DNA of 34,050 bases. It comes from CAVAVT01 sp963592185. Lineage in GTDB: Bacteria > Bacillota > Negativicutes > Selenomonadales > Selenomonadaceae. The notes beneath the pieces are model-generated. The model was given only the letters and a program-made list of their open reading frames with translations, did not search any database and had not been told where the DNA came from. Location of the stretch: contig CAVAVT010000017.1 in the NCBI GenBank assembly GCA_963592185.1, forward strand, positions 1 through 34,050, given 5' to 3'. The position numbers and the translations under genes were made by a program. Each line of letters begins with the position of its first letter. The first letter of the stretch is position 1. Below are positions 7,101 through 16,900 of the stretch, in pieces.

Positions 7101-7865
7101 GCAACACCGGTATTTGATGGTGCAAGAGAAAATGAAGTATTCGGCACAATTAGGGCTGCAGGACTTCCTGATGATGGTAAGACTGTTCTCTATGACGGCC
7201 GTACCGGTGAGCCTTTCGAAAACCGTGTAACTGTAGGATGCACCTACTTCCTGAAGCTGCATCATCTGGTTGCAGATAAGATTCACGCACGTTCCACAGG
7301 TCCGTACTCCCTTGTTACCCAGCAGCCGCTTGGTGGTAAGGCTCAGTTCGGCGGACAGCGTTTCGGTGAGATGGAGGTTTGGGCTTTGGAGGCATATGGT
7401 GCTGCCTATACCCTTCAGGAAATCCTTACCGTTAAGTCCGATGATGTTGTTGGCCGTGTAAAGACCTACGAGGCAATCGTCAAGGGCGAAAATATTCCTG
7501 AGCCTGGTGTTCCGGAATCCTTCAAGGTTCTCATTAAAGAACTTCAGAGTATCGGACTTGATATCAAGGTTCTTTCTGAGGCTGGCAAGGAAATCCTTAT
7601 TCAGGATGATGAGGATGACGATATCAACATCAATGATACCGCAAACAAGCTTGATCTGGATGTCAACGGCGTTGATCCTACTAAGGAAAGTGCTGCATCC
7701 GGTGAGGCTGCAGATTACTACGATAACAGCGATGATGAAGCCAATGACGAAGAAATTTCTGACGAGGATCTCATCACTGAAATCGGCAACATGGGTAATG
7801 ATGATATGTCTGATGATATGGAGCAGGGATATTCTGCAGAGGATGACGATTCATCTGATTTTTGA
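4110..7865 (+). CDS. rpoB: DNA-directed RNA polymerase subunit beta
   Basis: This 1251-residue protein is the beta subunit of core RNA polymerase. The rifampicin region (codons 448-472) is intact and reads as the sensitive type, with D457, H467 and S472 matching Escherichia coli D516, H526 and S531. Other landmarks are GDKMSGRHGNKGVVSR and the C-terminal GGKAQFGGQRFGEMEVWALE. The last 75 or so residues are a strongly acidic, low-complexity tail (DDEDDDININD, then many D, E and S, ending DDDSSDF). ATG 4110 is chosen because aagggg lies 11 nt upstream; the in-frame GTG at 4098 overlaps that ribosome site. rpoC follows after 24 nt. Confidence 0.98.
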   Translation: MFNPVPVGKRTRYSYARIKEVMEMPHLLDIQRNSYEWFLKEGLQEIFQDISPIQDFTGNLVLSFENFSMGSPKYELDECRERDVTYAAPLRVNVRLINRETGEIKEQEVFMGDFPLMTETGTFIINGAERVIVSQLVRSPGAYYGENIDPSGKHLYNATVIPNRGAWIELETDINDVVSVRIDRTRKLPVTVLIRALGYDTDAEILKLFDHDERIRTTLERDNVTKTKEDALLEIYRRLRPGEPAIVDNAQQLLSGLFFDPKRYDLATVGRYKITKKLGWKRRILGKVLAKPIVDTETGEIVIPADVTVTEAMIDAVEPEREPALFGKDGGPVVLYLKVEDRKEPMKLICSPTLEYHHRTITINDIMSSINYLLNLMDGVGNTDDIDHLGNRRVRSVGELLQNQFRIGLSRMERVVRERMTIQDSDVITPQALINIRPVVAATKEFFGSSQLSQFMDQHNPLSELTHKRRLSALGPGGLSRERAGFEVRDVHNSHYGRMCPIETPEGPNIGLIGSLSNYARVNRFGFMETPYRKVDKENHKVTEDVRYLTADEEDSLVIAQANEKLDGNDWFEHSRVTARLHEETILVDRDRVDYMDVSPKQVVSIATAMIPFLENDDANRALMGANMQRQAVPLLRTQAPLVGTGMEYKAACDSGVMVLARRAGVIEAVTADYIDIRTDAGELDHYKLQKYMRSNQGTCINQVPIVYKGDRVVEKQPIADGPATDHGELALGYNVIVAYMPWEGYNYEDAVLLSENLVKRDIYTSIHIEEYECDARDTKLGPEEITRDIPNVSDEALRDLDEEGIIRIGAEVRPGDILVGKVTPKGETELTAEERLLRAIFGEKAREVRDTSLRVPHGESGKIVDVKVFSRENNDELPPGVNHLIRVYIAQKRKISVGDKMSGRHGNKGVVSRVMREEDMPFLPDGTPVDIVLNPLGVPSRMNIGQILETHLGMAVRSLGMQIKAGDPTVEQRLRDAGYNFDKNGMPIPDVAGVHIATPVFDGARENEVFGTIRAAGLPDDGKTVLYDGRTGEPFENRVTVGCTYFLKLHHLVADKIHARSTGPYSLVTQQPLGGKAQFGGQRFGEMEVWALEAYGAAYTLQEILTVKSDDVVGRVKTYEAIVKGENIPEPGVPESFKVLIKELQSIGLDIKVLSEAGKEILIQDDEDDDININDTANKLDLDVNGVDPTKESAASGEAADYYDNSDDEANDEEISDEDLITEIGNMGNDDMSDDMEQGYSAEDDDSSDF

Positions 7866-7889
7866 TAGTGTGAAGGGAGTGACACCTTC

Positions 7890-10800
7890 TTGTTAGATGT
7901 AAATAATTTTGATTCAATGCGTATAGGTCTGGCTTCTCCCGATAAAATTCGTGAGTGGTCTTATGGAGAGGTTAAGAAACCTGAGACAATCAACTATCGT
8001 ACATTGAAGCCTGAGAGGGATGGCTTGTTCTGTGAGCGCATTTTTGGACCAACCCGTGACTGGGAGTGCCATTGCGGAAAGTACAAGCGCATTCGTTATA
8101 AGGGCATTATCTGCGATCGTTGCGGTGTTGAGGTAACACGCTCCAAGGTTCGCCGTGAGCGCATGGGACACATTGAGCTTGCAGCTCCTGTATCCCATAT
8201 CTGGTACTTCAAGGGCATTCCTAGCCGTATGGGTCTTATATTGGATGTTTCCCCAAGAGCTTTGGAAAAGGTTCTTTACTTTGCATCCTACATCGTTCTT
8301 TCCAAGGACGAGGATATTCCTGATACAAAGCTCATGAAAAAGCAGCTCCTCACCGAGGCAGAATACCGTTCTGCCCGTGATGATTTCGGTGCAAAGTTCC
8401 GTGCTGGAATGGGCGCCGAGGCTGTTAAGGAGCTTCTTGAGGAACTTGATCTTGAAGCTATGAGTGAGAGCCTTAGAAAAGAGGTTCTCACAGCCAGCGG
8501 TCAGAAGAAGGTTCGTGCCATCCGCCGTCTGGAGGTTGTTGAGGCTTTCCGTAAGTCCGGCAACAATCCGGCATGGATGATTATGGATGTTGTTCCGGTT
8601 ATTCCTCCTGAGCTTCGTCCTATGGTACAGCTGGATGGCGGTCGTTTTGCCACCAGTGACCTGAATGACCTTTACCGCCGTGTAATCAACCGTAACAACC
8701 GTCTTAAGAGACTGCTTGATCTTGGAGCACCTGACATCATTGTACGCAATGAGAAGAGAATGCTTCAGGAAGCGGTGGATGCACTTATCGATAACGGCCG
8801 CCGTGGCCGTGCTGTAACAGGCCCTGGCAACCGTCCCCTCAAGTCCTTGTCCGACATGCTCAAGGGTAAGCAGGGACGTTTCCGTCAGAACCTGCTCGGT
8901 AAGCGCGTTGACTATTCCGGACGTTCCGTTATCGTTGTTGGTCCTGAGCTGAAGCTCCACCAGTGTGGTCTTCCTAAGGAAATGGCACTGGAGCTCTTTA
9001 AGCCTTTCGTAATGAAGAAGCTTGTAAGCTCCGGTATTTCCCATAATATAAAGAACGCTAAGCGCATGGTTGAAAGAGCACGTCCTGAGGTTTGGGACGT
9101 ACTTGAGGAGGTTATTAAGGAGCATCCTGTACTTCTGAACCGTGCACCTACGCTGCACCGTCTCGGTATTCAGGCATTTGAGCCTGTTCTTACTGAGGGC
9201 CGTGCACTGAAGCTGCATCCGCTGGCATGTACAGCATACAATGCAGACTTCGATGGTGACCAGATGGCTATACATCTTCCTCTGTCTGCTGAGGCACAGG
9301 CTGAGGCTCGCATTCTCATGCTGGCTGCAAACCACATCCTTGCTCCAAAGGATGGCCGTCCTATCATCGTTCCTACACAGGATATGGTTCTCGGATCCTA
9401 CTATCTGACCATTATCCGTCCAGGCGCAAAGGGCGAGGGAAGAGTATTCACCGGTATCAACGAGGCACTTCTTGCATACCAGCATCATGAGCTGGCTCTT
9501 CAGGCTGAAATTCAGGCTAGAATTGAAGGCTACGGTCTCGTAAAGACATCCCTTGGACGTATGATTTTCAATGAGATTCTTCCTCCTGAAATTCGTTACT
9601 TCCAGAAGGATAAGGAAACTGGCCAGTGGACTCTTGGTATCCGTATGGACAAGAAGCAGCTGGGCAAGCTGGTTGCAAACTGCTTCAATCACTTCGGCGC
9701 ATCCAAGACAGCTGTTGTAATTGATGATGTAAAGAACCTGGGATACCATTACGCATGTGTAGCTGGTATGACAGTTGCAATTTCTGATATTATCGTTCCT
9801 CCTGAGAAGAAGGAAGTTATCGAAACCACTGAGAAGCAGGTTGGTACAATCGAGCGCCAGTATGGACGTGGTCTCATTACCGATGAGGAACGTTACAACA
9901 AGGTTATCGGTCTTTGGAATAAGGCAACTGATGAGGTTGCTGATGCCATGATGGCTAACATGGATGCATTCAATCCTATCTTCATGATGGCTGACTCCGG
10001 AGCCCGCGGTAACAAACAGCAGATGAGACAGCTGGCTGGTATGCGTGGTTTGATGGCTGATCCGTCCGGTAAGATTATCGAGATTCCTATTACAGCAAAC
10101 TTCCGTGAAGGTCTGTCAGTATCCGATTACTTCATTTCTTCACATGGTGCACGAAAAGGTTTGGCGGATACAGCTCTTCGTACAGCTGACTCCGGTTACC
10201 TTACCCGTCGTCTTGTTGACGTTGCACAGGATGTTATTGTTCGTGAGGAAGACTGTGACGTTGTCAGCATTAATCTTGTTCGTGAGCGTGCAAGACTTGC
10301 GGCATCCTCCACAGAGGCAATGGATATACTCCATGACATGCTGAAGAACAGGCTCCTTGCAAAGGATATTGTGGATCCGTCTACAGGCGAAGTTTTGGCT
10401 AAGCTTGATACAGTTCTTGGCGAGGATGAGCTCCGCATTATTGGTGAAAAGAACCTCCGTGAAATTGTTGTTCGTGGATCTTCTCTCCAGTCCAATACAG
10501 CTGTCAGCAGCTCAATGGTTTCTGAAACCATTGAATTGGGCGAGCCTGATGCAGCTAGACGTGAAGAAATCCTTAATACCATGATTCATGAAATGAACGG
10601 CAAGGATATTACCGAAGCTGTATTTGATGAAGATGGATGCGAGATTGTTCCTGAGAACACCGCAATTACAGAGGAAATCTTCAAGAAGCTTCTTGACAGC
10701 GATGCTAAGGAAGTTCGTGTACGCAACAACAACGTGCGTGGTATTGAAGTACATGCTATCATGGAGGGAACTGGTGTTATCGAGTCCCTTAAGGATCGTA

Positions 10801-11912
10801 TTGTTGGACGTGTTCTGGCTGAGGATATCATCAATCCTGATACTAACGAGAAGATTGCTTCTATTAATGATGACATTGATGAGGCTCTTGCTGATAAAAT
10901 CGTTGCTGTACGTGAGCGTGTCAGCATCCGAAGCGTACTTACCTGTAAGTCACAGTTCGGTGTCTGCATTAAGTGCTATGGCCGTGACCTTGCAAATGCA
11001 AGCGAGGTTGAGGTGGGCGAGGCTGTCGGCATCATTGCTGCACAGTCCATCGGTGAGCCTGGTACACAGCTTACAATGCGTACATTCCATACAGGCGGTG
11101 TAGCCGGTGACGATATTACCCAGGGTCTTCCCCGTGTCGAGGAACTTTTCGAGGCACGTAAGCCTAAACATCATGCAATCATTGCAGAAATCGAAGGTAC
11201 AGCAAAGGTTGGCGAAATCAAGGGTCAGCGCGTCGTTACCATCGTTCCAGAGGAAGGCGAGCCTAGAGAATATATTATTCCTTACAGCTCCCGTCTTGCA
11301 TGCCATGATGGCGACAGCCTGAAGCCTGGTGACAAGCTCACTGAGGGTTCTGTGAACCCTCATGATATCCTTCGTGTATGCGGACTTAAAGAGACTCAGC
11401 GTTATCTCGTATACGAGGTACAGAAGGTTTATAAGTCCCAGGGTGTTGAAATTAACGATAAGCACATCGAAGTTATGGTTCGTCAGATGCTTCACAAGGT
11501 TAAAATTGAGGAGTCCGGAAATACAGACTTCCTGCCTGGCGAGTACATCGACATCAACAGCTTCGAGGCTGCAAATACAAAGGCCATCGAAAATGGCGGC
11601 GAGCCTGCTGTGGCAAGACCTATTCTTCTTGGTATTACCAAGGCATCCCTCGCAACAGATTCCTTCCTGTCTGCAGCATCCTTCCAGGAAACCACAAGGG
11701 TTCTTACAGATGCAGCTATCAAGGGCAAGGTTGATCCGCTTATCGGCCTGAAGGAAAATGTTATCATCGGTAAGCTTATACCTGCAGGTACTGGTATGGG
11801 CTGCTACAGAAACATCAAGGTTGTAGATCCAGATGCACCAGCACCGTCTCCGGAGGATGACTCCCAGGCCCCTGAAACATCTGAAACAGCAGATGAATCT
11901 GTTGATGCATAA
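7890..11912 (+). CDS. rpoC: DNA-directed RNA polymerase subunit beta'
   Basis: This 1340-residue beta' subunit starts at TTG with gaagggag 10 nt upstream, and no nearby ATG gives the conserved N terminus LDVNNFDSMRIGLASPDKI. Zinc site 1 is C60, C62, C75 and C78. The catalytic Mg-binding motif NADFDGDQ spans residues 451-458 (D453, D455, D457). Zinc site 2 is C789, C1019, C1026 and C1029. The trigger-loop region is followed by GEPGTQLTMRTFHTGG. It is longer than typical Firmicute beta' (about 1200) because of extra repeats of the form 'DI..P.TGE......I.E' between residues about 815 and 1015 and a Pro/Ser/Glu-rich tail. Confidence 0.98.
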   Translation: MLDVNNFDSMRIGLASPDKIREWSYGEVKKPETINYRTLKPERDGLFCERIFGPTRDWECHCGKYKRIRYKGIICDRCGVEVTRSKVRRERMGHIELAAPVSHIWYFKGIPSRMGLILDVSPRALEKVLYFASYIVLSKDEDIPDTKLMKKQLLTEAEYRSARDDFGAKFRAGMGAEAVKELLEELDLEAMSESLRKEVLTASGQKKVRAIRRLEVVEAFRKSGNNPAWMIMDVVPVIPPELRPMVQLDGGRFATSDLNDLYRRVINRNNRLKRLLDLGAPDIIVRNEKRMLQEAVDALIDNGRRGRAVTGPGNRPLKSLSDMLKGKQGRFRQNLLGKRVDYSGRSVIVVGPELKLHQCGLPKEMALELFKPFVMKKLVSSGISHNIKNAKRMVERARPEVWDVLEEVIKEHPVLLNRAPTLHRLGIQAFEPVLTEGRALKLHPLACTAYNADFDGDQMAIHLPLSAEAQAEARILMLAANHILAPKDGRPIIVPTQDMVLGSYYLTIIRPGAKGEGRVFTGINEALLAYQHHELALQAEIQARIEGYGLVKTSLGRMIFNEILPPEIRYFQKDKETGQWTLGIRMDKKQLGKLVANCFNHFGASKTAVVIDDVKNLGYHYACVAGMTVAISDIIVPPEKKEVIETTEKQVGTIERQYGRGLITDEERYNKVIGLWNKATDEVADAMMANMDAFNPIFMMADSGARGNKQQMRQLAGMRGLMADPSGKIIEIPITANFREGLSVSDYFISSHGARKGLADTALRTADSGYLTRRLVDVAQDVIVREEDCDVVSINLVRERARLAASSTEAMDILHDMLKNRLLAKDIVDPSTGEVLAKLDTVLGEDELRIIGEKNLREIVVRGSSLQSNTAVSSSMVSETIELGEPDAARREEILNTMIHEMNGKDITEAVFDEDGCEIVPENTAITEEIFKKLLDSDAKEVRVRNNNVRGIEVHAIMEGTGVIESLKDRIVGRVLAEDIINPDTNEKIASINDDIDEALADKIVAVRERVSIRSVLTCKSQFGVCIKCYGRDLANASEVEVGEAVGIIAAQSIGEPGTQLTMRTFHTGGVAGDDITQGLPRVEELFEARKPKHHAIIAEIEGTAKVGEIKGQRVVTIVPEEGEPREYIIPYSSRLACHDGDSLKPGDKLTEGSVNPHDILRVCGLKETQRYLVYEVQKVYKSQGVEINDKHIEVMVRQMLHKVKIEESGNTDFLPGEYIDINSFEAANTKAIENGGEPAVARPILLGITKASLATDSFLSAASFQETTRVLTDAAIKGKVDPLIGLKENVIIGKLIPAGTGMGCYRNIKVVDPDAPAPSPEDDSQAPETSETADESVDA

Positions 11913-11928
11913 AGCATAATGAATTTAT

Positions 11929-11969
11929 GTACATCCAAAATCAGAAATGGTTTTGGATGTACTTTTTTT
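11929..11969 (+). terminator. Rho-independent terminator after rpoC
   Basis: A perfect 12-bp stem gtacatccaaaa/ttttggatgtac with a 10-nt loop is followed by seven T residues. Confidence 0.95.
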
Positions 11970-11983
11970 GAGAAATTTTTGGA

Positions 11984-12016
11984 CAAAAAATTCCGGATAG
12001 GAATTTTCCTATCCGG
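11984..12016 (-). terminator. Terminator of the minus-strand secreted-protein gene
   Basis: The perfect stem ccggatagg/cctatccgg has a 6-nt loop. On the minus strand it is followed by aattttttgt and lies 17 nt beyond the stop codon of the 12034-12489 gene. Confidence 0.85.
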
Positions 12017-12033
12017 AGTTTAATGTCTAAAGA

Positions 12034-12489
12034 TTATTTCTTTGTTGTATCAGTTTTTTCAGCTGGCTTTTCTTCAAGGGCATTTAAACCGAAGTTTGCG
12101 ATTTTGCCATCTGCATCGGTGATAAGGTCATAGCGGACAACCTTTTCCTTGGAGAAGGAAAGAATGTAAATAACACGGTAGAAAGGCTTGTTGTCGCTTT
12201 CAAGGATGTCCCAGCCGATGATGTTGCTGGAGCTGAGAGTACCGAATTTTTCATTAACATTTTTCTGTACATCCTTCAGCTTTGTGGTGATATCGTTCTT
12301 GCGAACTTCTTCCATAAAGAGGGGGTCCAAAGCAGCTACATCTTTGTTCGATGCAAGGGTATCCAGAACCGTGGTAGCTGTGGTTATCTGCTTATTGAGC
12401 ATTGCACCATAATCAGGGGTTGCAGCAAATGCTGTAGCTGACAATGCAAGTGTGAACAGCATAGTAAGAGTGAGTATAAGCTTTTTCAT
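12034..12489 (-). CDS. Small secreted protein of unknown function
   Basis: This is a 151-residue protein that I do not recognise. A clear Sec signal peptide (MKKLILTLTMLFTLALSATAFA, likely cleaved near residue 22) shows it is exported. Because this is probably a diderm, it would be periplasmic. The mature part is soluble, with a helical first half (NKQITTATTVLDTLAS and later KLKDVQKNVNEKFG). A beta-rich second half (PFYRVIYILSFSKEKVVRYDLIT) reads like a small NTF2- or DUF3887-type fold, but this is only an impression. The tail is lysine/threonine rich. It has its own ribosome site (aaaggag), promoter and terminator, and is transcribed away from the RND operon. Confidence 0.8.
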   Translation of the reverse strand: MKKLILTLTMLFTLALSATAFAATPDYGAMLNKQITTATTVLDTLASNKDVAALDPLFMEEVRKNDITTKLKDVQKNVNEKFGTLSSSNIIGWDILESDNKPFYRVIYILSFSKEKVVRYDLITDADGKIANFGLNALEEKPAEKTDTTKK

Positions 12490-12537
12490 TTTTGTTCTCC
12501 TTTACCTGTAAGAAATATATTACAAAAGTCAATATAC

Positions 12538-12546
12538 ATTATAGCA
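12538..12546 (-). promoter_or_regulatory. Extended -10 promoter of the secreted-protein gene
   Basis: On the minus strand the sequence reads TGC-TATAAT, a perfect -10 with the TGn extension, about 50 nt upstream of the start codon. The -35 region (TATTTT) is poor, as is usual for extended -10 promoters. Confidence 0.6.
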
Positions 12547-12622
12547 TATTTATTTTCTGGAAAATATAAAAATTTTATTTTAAGATGATAAAAATGTTAA
12601 AAACTTAAAAAAAATATAACAT

Positions 12623-12636
12623 TAAGAAAATTCTTA
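12623..12636. promoter_or_regulatory. Palindrome upstream of the RND operon, possible operator
   Basis: TAAGAA-AA-TTCTTA is a perfect 14-bp palindrome in the 238-nt AT-rich divergent gap. It lies about 90 nt before the efflux operon and about 80 nt beyond the minus-strand promoter. No repressor gene is nearby. AT-rich DNA makes short palindromes common, so this is tentative. Confidence 0.3.
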
Positions 12637-12727
12637 GTAGGAATTTATGTTTCCATATTGAATATAGTGTAGAATGAAATAATAGCAATGCTTTTTTACA
12701 TATTTGGAAGTCAAAGGGGAGTTTTCA

Positions 12728-13960
12728 ATGAGACACAGTCTTAAGGACTTTAGGCAGAGAAAATATCTTATTGCAGGAGTGATATGCCTGCTGCTGATAT
12801 CTCTATGCCTTTACTTTTTCATAGGAGCTGGAGGAAAGAAAAAGAAGTCCACGGTTTCAAAGCCTTTGGTGGAAACCTATGAAGTACTTAGGAAGGATAT
12901 GAATAGAAATGTAAATCTTTCCGGACAGACCGTGGCAGATGCCCATGTGGTTCTGGCACCTAAATATACTGGAAGGATAACCCAGGTGCTTGTGGACCTT
13001 GGCGACCATGTAAAGGCCGGGGATATCCTTATGGTTCAAGATACTGGGGATTTGGAAATTTCCATTATGCAGAACCAGGCAGCTACTATGGCTGCTTCTG
13101 CGGATGCTGTTGAGGCTGCAGCAACCTACAATGCAAATTACATCAAGACAAAAAATGCATATGAAATTGCAAAACAGCGTTACAACAGAAACGAATATCT
13201 CCATTCAATAGGAGCAATATCCCAGGAGGCGCTGGACTCCATTAGGGAAGAGTTCTTGGCAAGTCAGGCTGCCTATGAGATTCTTGAAAATCAGAGCAGC
13301 GAGGGAATGCCGGCAAGCGTGGCTTCAAAGCAGTATACAGCGGATAAAAACCACTTCGCTGTACAGGCATTGGAAAAGCAGCTTTCTGACATGTACATCC
13401 GTGCACCTAGAGACGGAATAATCGGATACCGTGCAGCTGAGGTAGGAGCTATTGCCAGTGCAGGAACAAAGGTATTTGAACTAGTGGACAACGGTCATAT
13501 TTATGTGGACTGCAATCTTTCCGAAAATGATGCAGCTGTTCTGGAGCAGGGCATGGATGTTGATGTAACAATAGATGCCATAGGTGCCACAATTCCAGGA
13601 AAGCTGATATACGTCAGTCCTGCCATGAGTGACACCAGCAAGGCTTATACAGCACGAATTGAGCTGGACAAAAAATATTCCGACATCAAGTCAGGGCTTT
13701 TTGCAAAATCCAAAATTGAATTTCTCCAGAGAAAGGATACCCTTTTCGTGCCTAAGGATGCCGTAGTCTCAAGAAACGGCCAGCAGTATGTATTTGTGGT
13801 TAAGGCAGATAATACCGTTGAAAAAAGAATGGTAAAAATAGGCCTTATTAATGATGAATATGAAGAAATAGTTGACGGCCTGCAGGCTGGAGATATTGTG
13901 GTGACAACAAATCAGGACAGATTGCAGGATGGAACGGAAGTAGAAGTCTCGGAGGCCTAA
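12728..13960 (+). CDS. RND efflux periplasmic adaptor (membrane fusion protein)
   Basis: This 410-residue HlyD/AcrA-family adaptor has an N-terminal membrane anchor (about residues 14-34, YLIAGVICLLLISLCLYFFI). A lipoyl/barrel-sandwich half-motif follows (PKYTGRITQVLVDLGDHVKAGDILM), then an alpha-helical hairpin (about 125-215). The second lipoyl half is IRAPRDGIIGYRAAEVGAIASAG, and the beta-barrel and membrane-proximal domains end with GLQAGDIVVTTNQDRLQDG. It links an RND pump to an outer-membrane channel. ATG 12728 is preferred to an in-frame TTG at 12704 because aaagggga lies just upstream. The pump gene starts 1 nt after its stop. Confidence 0.93.
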   Translation: MRHSLKDFRQRKYLIAGVICLLLISLCLYFFIGAGGKKKKSTVSKPLVETYEVLRKDMNRNVNLSGQTVADAHVVLAPKYTGRITQVLVDLGDHVKAGDILMVQDTGDLEISIMQNQAATMAASADAVEAAATYNANYIKTKNAYEIAKQRYNRNEYLHSIGAISQEALDSIREEFLASQAAYEILENQSSEGMPASVASKQYTADKNHFAVQALEKQLSDMYIRAPRDGIIGYRAAEVGAIASAGTKVFELVDNGHIYVDCNLSENDAAVLEQGMDVDVTIDAIGATIPGKLIYVSPAMSDTSKAYTARIELDKKYSDIKSGLFAKSKIEFLQRKDTLFVPKDAVVSRNGQQYVFVVKADNTVEKRMVKIGLINDEYEEIVDGLQAGDIVVTTNQDRLQDGTEVEVSEA

Positions 13961-13961
13961 G

Positions 13962-16900
13962 ATGAACATTACCCGATTTTCAATAAAACGGCCTGTAGGC
14001 ATATCAATGATAGTAATGTTCTTCGTAGTGCTGGGGCTATACAGCTACTATCATTTAGGCGTAGAGCTTCTGCCAGCGCTGAATACCCCCTATGTCACTG
14101 TTACAGTGAGATACCCCGGGGCCAGTGCGGAATCCGTTGAACAGGCAATAGCAAAGCCGGTGGAGGATGCGCTTTCTTCTGTGTCCAATGTGAAAAAGAT
14201 GCAAACCACCGCTGAATATCAAAGGGCAAGAGTTACCCTTGAGCTGGACTTTGATGCGGATGCTGACAGTGCTGCCATTGATGCCACCAAGAAGGTTGAA
14301 GCCATAAGAAATTCCCTTCCCGATGAGGCTGAGGAACCTGTGGTTATAAAAAGGGATGTTAATGCAGAACCCATAATAGAAGTGGGCATTACATCAAAAA
14401 ATTCACTGTCAAGGATTTACTCCGATGCGGAAAATAAGTTCCAGGATGTAATTCAGCAGGCTGGCGGCGTATCTGAAATTGAGCTTTACGGAGGTATTGA
14501 CAAGGAAGTTGCCATTGAGGTCGATAAGGACAAAATGGCGGCATACAAGCTTACACTGGATAAAATAGTTTCAGCTGTAAAGTCTGAAAATCAGCTACTG
14601 CCCTCCGGCTCCGTGTACACGGAGAAAACCCGTTCAGATGTAAGGGTTATCGCACAGTATAAAAGCGCTGACGACATAAAGCATGTGGAAGTCAAAAATA
14701 CAGATGGAGCGTCAATCCCCATTACAGCTGTGGCAGAGATTCGGGAGAAGGATGCCAGGGTTGAGCGGTATGGCCGTGTAAATGGTGAAGATGCTGTAAC
14801 CATGGCGATTTATAAAAATAGCGATGCCAACGTGGTTGAAACCGCTGCCAATGTGGTAAGCAAGATACAGAAGCTTGAAAAGGATTATCCAGATTATAAA
14901 TTCACCATTGTTTCCAATGATGCTGACTATGTAAGCACCTCACTGCACAATACTCTGGGGACCCTCATTGAAGGACTTATTACCACCGGCTTGGTGCTTT
15001 ATCTATTCCTCAGAGGATGGAGATCCACAGCTGCCGTAATGATAGCAATACCGACATCCCTTATATCAACATTCTTCGTAATGTATGTATTTGGATTTAC
15101 CTTTAACATGATGTCATTGATGGGAATGACACTATGTATAGGTATATTGGTGGATGACTCCATTGTTGTACTTGAAAATATAGTCCGGCATCTGCAGATG
15201 GGAGAAGATTCCATGACGGCAGCGGAAAAAGGCCGTACAGAAATCGGAATGGCGGCAATAGCCATTACCCTGTGCGATGCGGCAGTATTTATGCCGATAG
15301 CCTTTATGTCCGGAATGACTGGTCAGTATTTCAGGCAGTTCGGTCTTACAATAGTTTTTGCCGGAGCCTTTTCACTGTTTGTCTCCTTCACCCTTACGCC
15401 GATGCTTGCCTCAAGGCTGTTCAAGGGGGGCTTTAAGCCAGATAAAAAGAAAATATGGAGCTTTATGGACCGGATTGAAACCCGTGCCATTGATATGTAT
15501 GATAAGGCACTGCATTGGAGTCTGGAGCATCGGAAAAAGGTTCTTTGGCCGGCGCTGTTTGTATTCATTGGATCAATGTCGATGATTCCCTTAGGACTTG
15601 TGGGAGCAGAATACATGCCACAGACTGATGAGGGAAGCTTTGTTGTAAGCATAGAGCTTCCGGTTAGCAGTTCTTCAGATGAAACCAACAGGATTACTCT
15701 GGATGTGGAAAAACAGATTAGGAAGATTCCAGAAGTTAAGCATTACATAACCTATGCCGGCGGCAGAAATACCTATATAGGGCGAATCAAGGTCCAGCTG
15801 GTGGACCGTAAGGATAGAAGCCGCAGTATATGGGAAATTACACAAGAGCTGAGAGATTATGCTAACAAGGTTACTGATGCAAAAATCAGAGTGTCTGAAA
15901 CACAGACCTCCGTTGCCGGTGTTGCTGGAGGAGGCGGCAGGAACGGCTCAGGCGCTCTTAGAGTAGAACTTAGAGGAAATGACCTTGCCAAATTGAATGA
16001 GGCTGAGATAAAGCTGAATCATGTTTTGGAAAAAATCAATGGGGTATCAGATATTAACTCCACAAATGTTGAGGGTATTCCAGAAATGCAGCTCAGCGTG
16101 AACCGTGACAAGCTGAAAACCTATGGTGCATCCCTCAGCGATGTGGATACAGCTTTTTATTCAGCAATCACAGGCAGATCTGCCGGTTCCCTTGCCAATG
16201 ATCCTTTAAATGGCGGTCAGGATACCAATATCAAGGTGAGATTTAAGAACGCAGATGGATTTAAGCTTTCAGATGTGGAATCAATCCCTGTAAGCGCAGG
16301 CGGCAAGCTGGTATATTTGGGAGACGTGGCTGATATAACCTATGGAACCGGAGCTGTAAGCATTAAGCGTGTTGACAAGCAGCGCTCCATTACAGTTGGT
16401 GCCAATGTGGGAAGCCGTCCCCTGAATGATGTATTGACTGAAGTACGGCAGGGCTTAAAAAAGGATCCATTGCCAGAGGGCATCACTTATAAGTTTAAGG
16501 GTCAGGCTGACAAAATGAATGAAACCTTTACCCAGCTTTTCTCTGCACTTATTTTGGCTATGATTCTTATTTACATGCTGCTGGCGGTTCTTTATGAATC
16601 CACCATTACTCCATTTATAAGAATGTTTTCACTTCCATTAGGTCTCATCGGTTCCGTGCTGCTTTTGTTTATAACCCAGAACACGCTAAATCTTTACTCA
16701 ATGATTGGTATTCTGGTTATGGATGGTATTGTAGCGAAAAACGGAACTTTGCTGCTGGACTATACCCTTACACTTATGGAAAGAGGAATGTCAGCCAGGG
16801 ATGCGGTTATTGAGGCTGGAAAGGTAAGGCTGAAGCCAATATTTATGACCACTATTACCATGATTGTGGGAATGCTGCCTACAGCTCTGGCAATAACTGA

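Noticed and set aside
7914..9749. A 611-codon open frame on the minus strand opposite rpoC
   Set aside because: It lies wholly antisense to rpoC, has no recognisable motif and a biased composition typical of mirror frames of codon-biased genes. Similar antisense frames opposite rpoB (5904-6827) and PFOR (19044-20294) were rejected for the same reason.
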